A stretch of DNA of 44,818 nucleotides, taken from positions 1 through 44,818 of the forward strand of contig SCRA01000042.1 in assembly GCA_004297985.1 (NCBI GenBank), read 5' to 3'. Made by a program: the position numbers and the translations under genes. Origin of the DNA: a bacterium (GTDB lineage Bacteria > Vulcanimicrobiota > Vulcanimicrobiia > Vulcanimicrobiales > SCRA01). How positions within the stretch are numbered: position 1 is the first letter of the stretch; every line of letters begins with the position of its first letter. Under the pieces are notes generated by a model that saw nothing but the letters and a program-made list of their open reading frames with translations, was not told the DNA's origin and ran no database searches. Positions 23,811-31,798 of the stretch are shown here, one piece after another.

Positions 23811-24614
23811 TTAAGCTTTAGCTCCGCCTCGTATCTCCTCGAAGCCGTAGGCTTCGATCCAGCTCAGGCTCTCTTGCGTCGTGCCCAACGGGTGGTACTC
23901 CAAACCGACCCAGCCTTCGTATCCCGCGGCGTCGATCGCGCGCAAGATGCGCTCGTAGGCCAGCTCCCCCGTTCCGGGCTGGTGGCGGTCGGGGGAGTCG
24001 GCGATCTGCACGTGGCCGATGCGCCCGACGTTTCGCGCGAACGTCGCCAAGAGATTGCCCTCGCCTCGCTGTGCGTGGTAACAGTCGAACTGGAGGCGCG
24101 CGTTCTCGGCGCCGACCTCATCCAGCAGGCGCAGCGCGCGCGCCGTCGTCTCGACGAAGAAGTTCGGCGTGTCGATCGCGTTGAGCGGCTCAACCATCAG
24201 CGTTATGCCGCCTTCGTGCAAGCGGCTCGCGGCGTAGCGCAGGTTCTCGACGGCCGTCTGCCACATGACCTGCTCGTCCAGCTCCGGCTTGCGGATCCCC
24301 ACCAAGGCGTTGACGCGCGTACAGTTCAAACGGTGTGCCGCGTCCAGCGCGCGCTCGACGCCCGCGTGGAACTCCTCGCGCCTGGCGGGATCGAGGGCGA
24401 AGCCGCGTTCCCCGGCCGCGAAATCGCCCATCGGAAGATTGAAGAGCACCAGGTGCAGAGCGTGCTCGAGCAGGCGCTCGGCGTAGTCGTCGAGGTGCTC
24501 GTACGGCGAGGGAAACTCGACGGCTCCGAACCCCGCCGCGGCCGCTGCCGCGAAGCGCTCGCGCATCGGCTGTTCGGTGAAGAGGAAGGAGAGGTTGGCG
24601 CAGAGCTTCGGCAT
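23811..24614 (-). CDS. hyi: hydroxypyruvate isomerase family protein
   Basis: This 267-residue TIM-barrel protein of the xylose-isomerase-like/AP-endonuclease-2 superfamily begins MPKLCANLSFLFTEQPMRER, typical of Hyi. It has NALVGIRKP, the metal-site strands MVEPLNAID, LQFDCYHAQRGEG, HVQIADSPDRHQPG and GLEYHP. Hyi interconverts hydroxypyruvate and tartronate semialdehyde. The ATG at 24614 lies 10 bp after the aldolase/dehydrogenase gene, so the two are probably cotranscribed for sugar or glyoxylate-type metabolism. The exact substrate in this pairing is uncertain. Confidence 0.85.
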   Translation of the reverse strand: MPKLCANLSFLFTEQPMRERFAAAAAAGFGAVEFPSPYEHLDDYAERLLEHALHLVLFNLPMGDFAAGERGFALDPARREEFHAGVERALDAAHRLNCTRVNALVGIRKPELDEQVMWQTAVENLRYAASRLHEGGITLMVEPLNAIDTPNFFVETTARALRLLDEVGAENARLQFDCYHAQRGEGNLLATFARNVGRIGHVQIADSPDRHQPGTGELAYERILRAIDAAGYEGWVGLEYHPLGTTQESLSWIEAYGFEEIRGGAKA

Positions 24615-24624
24615 CGAGTGGTCC

Positions 24625-26658
24625 TTATCGGGGAAAGGCCGCGGCGGCGCCGCCGTCGACGGTGAGCACGCAGCCGGTGGTGGACTCGGCAGTGGCAAGA
24701 TAATGGAACGCCTGCGCCACGTCGCCGGCCTGCACCTCGCGGTGCAGCAGGTTGTCGGCAAAATACTCTTCGACGCTGATGCCGTGGGTAGCGGCGCGCG
24801 ATGCCGCCAGTTCCGGCGTGAAGAGACCCGTACGGATGCGGTCGGCGTTGACGGCGTTGGCGCGAATGCCGTAGCGCCCTCCGTCGAGCGCGTACTGGCG
24901 CATCAGCGCAAGCGCCGCCGTCTTGGCCACGCCGTAGGGGCCGAAGCCCGCGCTCTGCGCGAAGGCCTGCTTCGAGAGATTGAAGAGCAGCGTTCCGCCG
25001 CAGCCTTGCGCCACGAACGTTTCGAAGGCGGCCCGCGCTAGGCGCTGATGCGCGTAGAAGTTCACTTCGAGCGAGCGCGCGAGTGCCGCCTCGCCCTCCG
25101 CGGTGTGGAGCAGCCCCGAGGGCGCGATTCCCGCGTTGCTGACCAAGATATCGATACCGCCGAAGGCGTCGCAGCAGCCGTTCACCAGCGCCTCGCCGGC
25201 GTCGGCGGCGCTTACGTCGCAGAGCAACGGGACGATGCGCTCGCGGTAGGGCGCCAGTTGCTCGCGCGCCCGTTCCAGGGCGTCGGCGTCGCGATCGGCG
25301 ATCAGCACGTGCGCGCCGTGGCGCGCCAGCTCCATGGCGGTAGCCAAGCCGATGCTGCCCGCGCCGCCCGTCACGGCGGCGATCCGCCCGTCGAGCGCGG
25401 TGCGGGCACGTGCCGTCCTCCGCAGTTTGTCCTGCTCCAGCGTCCAGTACTCCATCTCGAAGATCTCGAGCGGCGAGATGGGTTCGTACCGGCCGATCGC
25501 CTCGGCGCGAAGGATCGTGCGCGCCGTGTGTTCGGCGATATCGCGTACCGCCAGCGCCTCGCTCTTGGTGGAGCCCCAGGCGCAGATGCCCAAGCCCGGC
25601 GCCACCGCCGCGCGCGGCAGAGCATCCAGCGGCGTGCGCCGGCCGAGATGCGCGACCCCTGCCTCGACGTAGCTCCGGTAGCGCGAGGCATAGGCGTCGA
25701 GGGCTCGATCGACCGTAGCGCGCGGCGACTCGTTCTCGCGCGGAGTCAGCAGCGCGGGCCATGGTCGCGTGCGCAGAACGTGATCGGGAGTGATCGGCCC
25801 GCGTGAGCAGAGCTCAGCGGCGTCCTCGCGCAGCGAGAGGGCTAGCGCCTCGTCTCCCTCGCACCACGCCGTCACGACGCGCATGCCGCGCTCGGCGAGC
25901 GCTCCGCGCAGCGACAGCGCTACGTCGCGGCGTTGCACACCACTGGGTACGGGGGCCTCGATGGGGAAGACGCGCGCGCGTGCGAGCTCGTGCTCCGCGG
26001 CCTCGACGGCCTCGATCATCCGCTCGTAGGACAGGCGGGCAGACTCGCCGGCGGTGAAGATACCGTGTTTGGCCAGAATGATGAGCGACGGCCTAGGGTG
26101 CTCGCGTAGTCGCGACTGAACGCGCTTAGCCAGCACGAAGCCGGCCATGCAGTAATCGAGTACCAGTGCCTGCGGTCCGAAGAGCGCGCGGGCACGTTCG
26201 ACCCCGTCAGGCTGATCGGTGAGGGCAAGCACCGCGTCGGCGTGCGTATGGTCGACGTAGCGCTCGGGGAGCAGTGCGTGGAGCAGCGCCTCGACGGACG
26301 GGTTGGGCGAGCGGTAGTCCAGCAGATGGGTGCGCTGCTGGTTGACCATCTCCTCGTCGCTCAAGCGCTCGCACTGCAGCATGCGGCGCACGTGCGCGAG
26401 GCGGAGGGCGGGAAAGCCCTGCGGCTCGATGGAGGCGAGATCCCAGCCGCTGCCCTTGATATAGAGCGCCTCTACCTCACCGTCGACGGCATCGCGTGCG
26501 ACGGCCTTCACGGAGGTGTTGCCGCCGCCGTGAAGGACGAGCGAGGGATCGGCGCCGATCAGGTGCGAGGTGTAGACGCGCAGCGCCAGGGCCTCGCCCC
26601 AGGCGGCGTGGCGCGCGAGATACCGTTTGGCCTCGCGCTCGTCGTACCGGCTCGTCAT
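24625..26658 (-). CDS. bifunctional class II aldolase / short-chain dehydrogenase (RhaD-like, COG3347 type)
   Basis: This 677-residue protein has two domains. Residues 1 to about 400 are a class II aldolase domain with LHGGGNTSVK, the zinc-binding HTHADAV and LAKHGIFTAG. Residues about 425-677 are an SDR domain with TGGAGSIG, SNAG and the catalytic YGVAK. Such fusions cleave a deoxy-sugar phosphate (for example rhamnulose-1-phosphate) and reduce or oxidise the aldehyde product. The rhamnose isomerase and kinase genes are not near. The ATG at 26658 lies 61 bp from the divergent folP, and the ribosome site is weak. The substrate is inferred from family only. Confidence 0.87.
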   Translation of the reverse strand: MTSRYDEREAKRYLARHAAWGEALALRVYTSHLIGADPSLVLHGGGNTSVKAVARDAVDGEVEALYIKGSGWDLASIEPQGFPALRLAHVRRMLQCERLSDEEMVNQQRTHLLDYRSPNPSVEALLHALLPERYVDHTHADAVLALTDQPDGVERARALFGPQALVLDYCMAGFVLAKRVQSRLREHPRPSLIILAKHGIFTAGESARLSYERMIEAVEAAEHELARARVFPIEAPVPSGVQRRDVALSLRGALAERGMRVVTAWCEGDEALALSLREDAAELCSRGPITPDHVLRTRPWPALLTPRENESPRATVDRALDAYASRYRSYVEAGVAHLGRRTPLDALPRAAVAPGLGICAWGSTKSEALAVRDIAEHTARTILRAEAIGRYEPISPLEIFEMEYWTLEQDKLRRTARARTALDGRIAAVTGGAGSIGLATAMELARHGAHVLIADRDADALERAREQLAPYRERIVPLLCDVSAADAGEALVNGCCDAFGGIDILVSNAGIAPSGLLHTAEGEAALARSLEVNFYAHQRLARAAFETFVAQGCGGTLLFNLSKQAFAQSAGFGPYGVAKTAALALMRQYALDGGRYGIRANAVNADRIRTGLFTPELAASRAATHGISVEEYFADNLLHREVQAGDVAQAFHYLATAESTTGCVLTVDGGAAAAFPR

Positions 26659-26719
26659 GGGCACGCCGCTTCGCCGCCCCAGGGGGGCTCCTCCGCTCCA
26701 CCGAATAAGCACGCCTCCC

Positions 26720-27895
26720 ATGTTCGTTCGCACGCTCTCACCTGCGCGCGCGCGGCGCGGCCCCTTGGCCGCCGCCGCCGCCGCCCGCGCCGTCGCACTC
26801 GACGCTCTCGACGCGGACCTCGCAGACCGCGTCGCCGCGCTGGCGGTGGCGTACGGTCTAGCCGTACTCGAAGACGGCGCCGCCCTCCAGCTCGCCGGCA
26901 CGGCGGCGCAGTACGACGCGGCGGCGCGCGGAGCCGAGGGCGCCGTCGCCGAGGCCTTGACCCTGGCTGGTCGCGCCGTGCGCAACGCCTTGGCGCCGGC
27001 TCGGCGCCTGCGCGCGGGTCGCTTCGTGCTGGATCTCGAGCGCGCGCTCGTGATGGGCATCCTCAACGTGGCCAAGGAGTCGTTCTACGATGGCGGGCGC
27101 TACGTCGGCGTGGAGCGCGCGCTGGAGCGCGCGGAGCAGATGATCGCCGAGGGCGCCGACCTCATCGACGTGGGGGGACAGTCATACAACGCCACGACGC
27201 CGGCCGTAAGCCAGGAAGAGGAGATCGCCCGCGTCGTGCCCGTCGTGGAGGCCCTGGTGCGCGCCTTCCCTGGCGTTGCGCTCTCGATCGATACCGTGCG
27301 CTCCGGGGTGGCGCGCGCGGCGCTCGATGCGGGCGCTTCGATCATCAACGACTGCAGCGGTAATGCGGACCCGGAGATGGCTGCTGCCTGCGCCGCCTAC
27401 GGCGCGGGCGACGTCGTCATGCACCTCAAGGGGCGGCTCAAGGTACGTGAGCCGGAGGCCTACGTCTACGACGACGTGGTGGCCGAGATCGTACGCTTCT
27501 TGAAGGAACGCTGCGATGCGGCCCTGGCGGTGGGCGTGCATGCGGAGTCGTTGGTCGTCGACCCTGGTCTCGAGTTCGGCAAGGAGCCGTACGACGACCT
27601 CACGATCGTCGAACGCCTCGAGGAGTTTCTGATGCTGGGGTATCCGTTGCTCGTCGCCGCCTCGCGCAAGAGCTTCATGGGGCGTCTCTTCGACCTTCCG
27701 GCCTCCGAGTTGTTGGCCCCCAGCGCCGCCGTGGCGGCCTGCAGCATCCTCGCCGGAGCGCGCATCGTCCGCGCCCACGACATCCAATTCACCGCCCGGC
27801 TCGTCAAGATGATGGAGGCGATCTCCTCGGACCGCAAGCGTGAGCTCGTTCGCGTCGCGGAGATGCCATCCACCCCCGCTACGGCGGAACCGTAG
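26720..27895 (+). CDS. folP: dihydropteroate synthase with a 100-residue N-terminal extension and altered loops
   Basis: Residues about 110-391 are a pterin-binding TIM barrel with MGILNV, SIDTVRSGVARAALDAG, INDCSG, DPGLEFGK, ASRKSFMG and the phosphate-anchor motif RAHD. Two functional loops differ from the norm. NVTxDSFSDGG is NVAKESFYDGG, and GGESTRPG is GGQSYNAT. Residues 1-100 are an alanine- and arginine-rich domain I do not recognise. The gene is followed after 8 bp by the HPPK-FolE2 fusion, which supports a folate role. The ATG at 26720 gives the shortest plausible extension. The loop changes leave p-aminobenzoate as second substrate uncertain. Confidence 0.82.
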   Translation: MFVRTLSPARARRGPLAAAAAARAVALDALDADLADRVAALAVAYGLAVLEDGAALQLAGTAAQYDAAARGAEGAVAEALTLAGRAVRNALAPARRLRAGRFVLDLERALVMGILNVAKESFYDGGRYVGVERALERAEQMIAEGADLIDVGGQSYNATTPAVSQEEEIARVVPVVEALVRAFPGVALSIDTVRSGVARAALDAGASIINDCSGNADPEMAAACAAYGAGDVVMHLKGRLKVREPEAYVYDDVVAEIVRFLKERCDAALAVGVHAESLVVDPGLEFGKEPYDDLTIVERLEEFLMLGYPLLVAASRKSFMGRLFDLPASELLAPSAAVAACSILAGARIVRAHDIQFTARLVKMMEAISSDRKRELVRVAEMPSTPATAEP

Positions 27896-27903
27896 GAAGA
27901 CCG

Positions 27904-29421
27904 ATGACACAGACCGTCTATCTTGGCCTGGGCTCGAACTTAGGCGACCGGCAGGCCAACATGCTCCAGGCCCTGCAGAAACTGCGCGCCTACGCGCGCA
28001 TCGTGCGCGTCAGCGCTACCTATCGAACGCAGCCGTTCGGCGCCGTCGGTGGGCCCGCGTTCCTCAACGCCGCCGTCGAAGTCGAAACGGACCTCGAGCC
28101 GCCCGCCTTCGAGCGGGCGCTGCGCCGAGTCGAAGAAGCCGTGGGGCGGCAGCGCGGCGATCTTGGCGTCGGCGTGAAGGCGCCCACCTCGGCTCGCTGC
28201 ATCGATATCGACATCCTGTTGTGGGGCGAGCGCTGCGCGGACTTTGGCCGCTTCGCCGTTCCCCATCCGTATCTGGCGGAGCGCCCCTACAATCTCGTGC
28301 CGCTGGCGGAGATCGCCGGCGGGGTCCGCGAGCCGCGCAGCGGGCGCACCATCGGCGAGCTGGCGGCGGCGATCGATCGCGGCGGCATCGAACGTCAGCG
28401 GCGCAGCCTCCACTTTCAGACGGACCGCCAGGATCAGGAGCCGGAGGTGCATCTCGCGCTCGATCGGGTGGGCGTCTCCTCCGTGCGCCGGGTACTGCGG
28501 CTGGACCTCGGCGGCCACGAGCAGACGCTGATCGGCGAGTTCTCGATGCTGGCGGATCTGCGCCCCGAACAGTCCGGTGTCCACATGTCGCGCTTCTCCG
28601 AGCTGCTCGAAGAGGCGTTGCTCGAGGTGCTGGAACACAGCGAGCCGTTGCGCGTCGAGGAGCTCAGCGCGCAGGTGGCGCGCGAGATCGTCGTATCCCA
28701 GGGGGCGTCGCGCGCCGAGGTGCGCCTGCGCGCCGACTTCGGCCTCGAGCGCTGGACGCCGGTCTCCGGTAAGCGCGGCGAAGAGATGTATACGCTGATT
28801 GGGCTGGCCTCTGCCGATGCTCGTCTGCGCGGCGAGCGCGACCCGCTCGTGCGGCGTGCCGTGGGCGTTGAGGCGGAAGGAATGACGGCCTGTCCCTGCG
28901 CGCAGTCGATGGTGCGGGAGCACTCGCTGCACGCGCTGATGGACGCGGGCTTCGACCAGGCGCAGGCGGAGCGCGCGCTCGACGTCCTCCCCGTTGCGAC
29001 GCATAACCAGCGCGGGCGAGGCACGGTGCTGATCGGCCTCGCTGAGGGGGCCACCGAGAGCGTGCACCCGGAGTCGCTGGTAGAGATCGTCGAGAACGCC
29101 ATGTCCAGCGAAACCTACGGATTGCTCAAGCGCCCGGACGAGTTCTTCGTCGTCAACAAGGCGCACCAGAACCCGAAGTTCGTCGAGGACGTGGTGCGCG
29201 GCATCCTCGCCCGCGCGCTCGACGTCTACGCCGACTTCCCGGACCAGACGTTCGTCGCCGCGACGCAGATCAACTACGAGTCGATCCACAAGCACGACGC
29301 GCTCGCCGAAGCCTTCGGCACGTTCGGTGAGTTGCGCCGCGAGCTGGGCGGCGAGCGCGTCGCACACAAGACGGATCTCCAGAACTGGCTCACGGTCCAT
29401 CCCGATCGAGCGATGCGGTGA
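27904..29421 (+). CDS. fusion of HPPK (FolK) and type IB GTP cyclohydrolase (FolE2/MptA-like)
   Basis: Residues 1-155 are 6-hydroxymethyl-dihydropterin pyrophosphokinase (YLGLGSNLGDR, TYRTQPFG, and DIDIL at 101-105 binding Mg2+). Residues about 175-505 are a FolE2/MptA-type GTP cyclohydrolase with GVHMSRF (225-231) and the metal-binding cysteine block GMTACPCAQ (C330, C332). The protein therefore carries the first step of pterin synthesis and the step just before dihydropteroate synthase in one 505-residue chain. Dihydroneopterin aldolase (FolB), which acts between them, is not seen. FolE2 enzymes work without zinc dependence in many bacteria, whereas MptA uses Fe2+. The stop overlaps the next GTG. 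Confidence 0.9.
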   Translation: MTQTVYLGLGSNLGDRQANMLQALQKLRAYARIVRVSATYRTQPFGAVGGPAFLNAAVEVETDLEPPAFERALRRVEEAVGRQRGDLGVGVKAPTSARCIDIDILLWGERCADFGRFAVPHPYLAERPYNLVPLAEIAGGVREPRSGRTIGELAAAIDRGGIERQRRSLHFQTDRQDQEPEVHLALDRVGVSSVRRVLRLDLGGHEQTLIGEFSMLADLRPEQSGVHMSRFSELLEEALLEVLEHSEPLRVEELSAQVAREIVVSQGASRAEVRLRADFGLERWTPVSGKRGEEMYTLIGLASADARLRGERDPLVRRAVGVEAEGMTACPCAQSMVREHSLHALMDAGFDQAQAERALDVLPVATHNQRGRGTVLIGLAEGATESVHPESLVEIVENAMSSETYGLLKRPDEFFVVNKAHQNPKFVEDVVRGILARALDVYADFPDQTFVAATQINYESIHKHDALAEAFGTFGELRRELGGERVAHKTDLQNWLTVHPDRAMR

Positions 29422-30680
29422 TCCCTCCGCTGGAGATTTGGGCCTCGCCCGAGCCGACGGCGGCGCGGATCGACGCGCTGACGAGGCGGGATCAACTGCG
29501 CGAGACGGGCCACGAAGCGCGTCTTTGCGACATCGATCTGTTGGCGGATTTAGGCGTCGACTGCGTGCGCTACCCGGTGCTGTGGGAGAAGACGGCGCCG
29601 CTCGAACCGCACGAGGCGGACTTCGCGTGGGCGGCCCCGCGCTTGGAGCGCCTGCGCGCGCGGGGCGTGGCGCCCATCGTTACCCTGCTCCACCACGGCA
29701 GCGGCCCCGACGGTACCTCGCTCGTCGATCCCGCGTTCCCTGAGCGTTTCGCGAGCTACGCCCGCGCGGTGGCCGAACGCTTTCCCTGGGTCGAGCGCTG
29801 GACGCCGATCAACGAGCCCTTGACCACGGCCCGCTTCTCGACGCTCTATGGGCATTGGTATCCGAACCTCGTCGACGATCACCGCTCCTTCGGACGTGCC
29901 GTGGTGAACCAGGCGCGTGCCATCGTTCGCGCGATGCGCGAGATACGGCGCGTCAACCCGGCGGCGCAACTGATGCTGACGGAGGACTTGCAGGGCTTCC
30001 ATCCGGACGCGGTGCACGCCGCGTACGCCGAGCACCTGCGCGAGCGCTCCTTTCTCTCCGTGGAGATCCTGATGGGGCGCATCGTCCCCGGTCATGCGAT
30101 GTGGCGCTATCTCACACGCCAGTGCGCCGTTGCCGCGGGGGAGCTTGCGCTGCTCGCGGAGGACGCGACGCCGCCCGACCTCATGGGCTGGAACTACTAT
30201 CCGCACTCCGAGCGTGCCCTGCTCGATCGCGGCGAGCCCTCCTGCCGCGACGTCTCGGCCGTCTTCGTACGCCCGGGAGGCATCTCGCCGCGCCCGTTGC
30301 TGCGCGCCGCGTACGAACGGCTCGGCCTGCCGATGGCGATCGCGGAGGCGCACGTGGACGGCGACGAGGGCGAGCGTTGCCGGTGGATGGAGCAGCGCTG
30401 GCGCGATGCGCAGGCGCTGCGTGCGCAGGGCATACCGTTGGTGGCTCTGGGCGCCTGGGCGGCATTCGGCATGGTGGATTGGCGCTCGCTCCTACGGAGC
30501 CGCGATGGCTGGCGCGAGGACGGCGTCTTCACGTTTTCCCCTGCCGATCGTCGACCGGCGCGCACCGCCGTTGCCGATCTCGTCGAGCGCTTAGCACGCG
30601 GCGAGGCGCCGCCGGAGTATGGGCCGGGATGGTGGGAGAGCGAAGGGCGGCTCGAGCGTGCGGCGGCGGTGGGGGAGTGA
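29418..30680 (+). CDS. glycoside hydrolase family 1-like protein
   Basis: This 420-residue TIM-barrel protein has the GH1 acid/base motif TPINEP (E133) and the preceding strand RYPVLWEKTAP. The nucleophile region is probably AIAEAHVDG (E310), in place of the usual ITENG. GWNYYPHS matches the family's NYY segment. It may cleave or rearrange a beta-glycoside, but the changed nucleophile motif makes activity uncertain. Similar proteins occur fused to dTDP-sugar reductases in glycan clusters. It is coupled by GTGA to the folate fusion upstream and by TGATG to the glycosyltransferase downstream. Confidence 0.78.
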   Translation: MIPPLEIWASPEPTAARIDALTRRDQLRETGHEARLCDIDLLADLGVDCVRYPVLWEKTAPLEPHEADFAWAAPRLERLRARGVAPIVTLLHHGSGPDGTSLVDPAFPERFASYARAVAERFPWVERWTPINEPLTTARFSTLYGHWYPNLVDDHRSFGRAVVNQARAIVRAMREIRRVNPAAQLMLTEDLQGFHPDAVHAAYAEHLRERSFLSVEILMGRIVPGHAMWRYLTRQCAVAAGELALLAEDATPPDLMGWNYYPHSERALLDRGEPSCRDVSAVFVRPGGISPRPLLRAAYERLGLPMAIAEAHVDGDEGERCRWMEQRWRDAQALRAQGIPLVALGAWAAFGMVDWRSLLRSRDGWREDGVFTFSPADRRPARTAVADLVERLARGEAPPEYGPGWWESEGRLERAAAVGE

Positions 30681-31798
30681 TGGCCCCGTGCGACGGCATC
30701 ATCGTCGGTCTTCATCTGCGCTGGAACGGCGTCTACCAACGCCCACAACACGTTCTCTCGCGTTTGGCACGGGAGCATCCCGTCGTGGTTCTGGAGGAGC
30801 CGCTCTTCGCTTCGGGGCCCAGCCGCTTCGACGTGGAGGAGCCGGTGGCCAATGTCACGGTGATCCGCCCGGTGGTCGACGCCGACGGTCCGTTCCTCGC
30901 CTCGAAGATTGCGCCGGGGGCGCTCGCCGTGGTGGCGCGCCACGCGGCGGCGCGCGGGATCGAGTCGCCGGCGCTCTGGCTCTATACGCCGATGATGACG
31001 GCGCTGGCCGACGCTTTCCCGGAATCGCCGGTGATCTACGATTGCATGGACGATCTCGCATCGTTCGCCTTCGCGCCGCTGGAGATGCGCGAGCGCGAGC
31101 GCAAGCTGCTGGAGCGTGCCGACGTCGTGTTCTGCGGGGGCCCCTCGCTCTATCACGCGCGTGCCGAGCACGGGCTCAAGGTGCACTGCGTCCCTAGCGG
31201 CGTTGAGTTCAGGCGCCTTGCGGCGGCGCGGACGGCGGCGCCGGTCGAGCCGCTCGAGTTGCTCGAAGGACACATCTTCGGATACGTCGGCGTGATCGAC
31301 GAGCGCATCGACTACGCGATCGTGCGGCGCCTGGCATGCGTGCCCGGCGCGCACGTCGTGATGGTAGGCCCCGTGGCGAAGATCGATCCGCGCGCCCTAC
31401 CGCAGGCCGCGAACATCCATTACGCGGGGCAGGTCGAGTACGGCGAGCTCGCGCGCTGGATGGCCGGCTTCGACGTGGCGATGATGCCCTTCGCCAACAA
31501 CGCCTCCACGCGCAGCATCTCGCCGACCAAGCTGCTGGAGTACTTCGCCGCGGGAAGACCGGTGGTGACAACGCCCATCCGCGACGTCGTCGAGCGCTAC
31601 GGCGGCCTGGTCACGCAGGCACGGACCCCCGAGGAGTTCGTGCGCGCCTGCGTGGAGGCACGCCCCGATCCCCGGCGCGGCGAAGCGGCAAGCGCAGTCG
31701 CACGGCTGCAGAGTTGGGACGCGATCGTCGGCACGATGGAGCGGGCGATCCTCGACGCGACGGCGCCGGCGATCGTCGCCGAGCGCGCGGGCGCGTGA
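30680..31798 (+). CDS. glycosyltransferase (TuaH-like, GT-B fold)
   Basis: The N-terminus contains WNGVYQRPQHVLSRLAREH, the signature of TuaH-like transferases. The C-terminal GT4-type donor-binding half has STRSISPTKLLEYFAAGRPVV, where the E of LLEY binds the nucleotide sugar. It is cytoplasmic, at 372 residues. The ATG overlaps the GH1 stop by one base (TGATG), and the stop overlaps the amidohydrolase start. The acceptor and donor are unknown. Pairing with the GH1-like gene suggests a small glycan or glycolipid pathway. Confidence 0.83.
   Translation: MAPCDGIIVGLHLRWNGVYQRPQHVLSRLAREHPVVVLEEPLFASGPSRFDVEEPVANVTVIRPVVDADGPFLASKIAPGALAVVARHAAARGIESPALWLYTPMMTALADAFPESPVIYDCMDDLASFAFAPLEMRERERKLLERADVVFCGGPSLYHARAEHGLKVHCVPSGVEFRRLAAARTAAPVEPLELLEGHIFGYVGVIDERIDYAIVRRLACVPGAHVVMVGPVAKIDPRALPQAANIHYAGQVEYGELARWMAGFDVAMMPFANNASTRSISPTKLLEYFAAGRPVVTTPIRDVVERYGGLVTQARTPEEFVRACVEARPDPRRGEAASAVARLQSWDAIVGTMERAILDATAPAIVAERAGA

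Noticed and set aside
27940-29400. 486-codon open frame on the minus strand
   Set aside because: It is an exact antisense shadow of the HPPK-FolE2 fusion, whose motifs are all intact.
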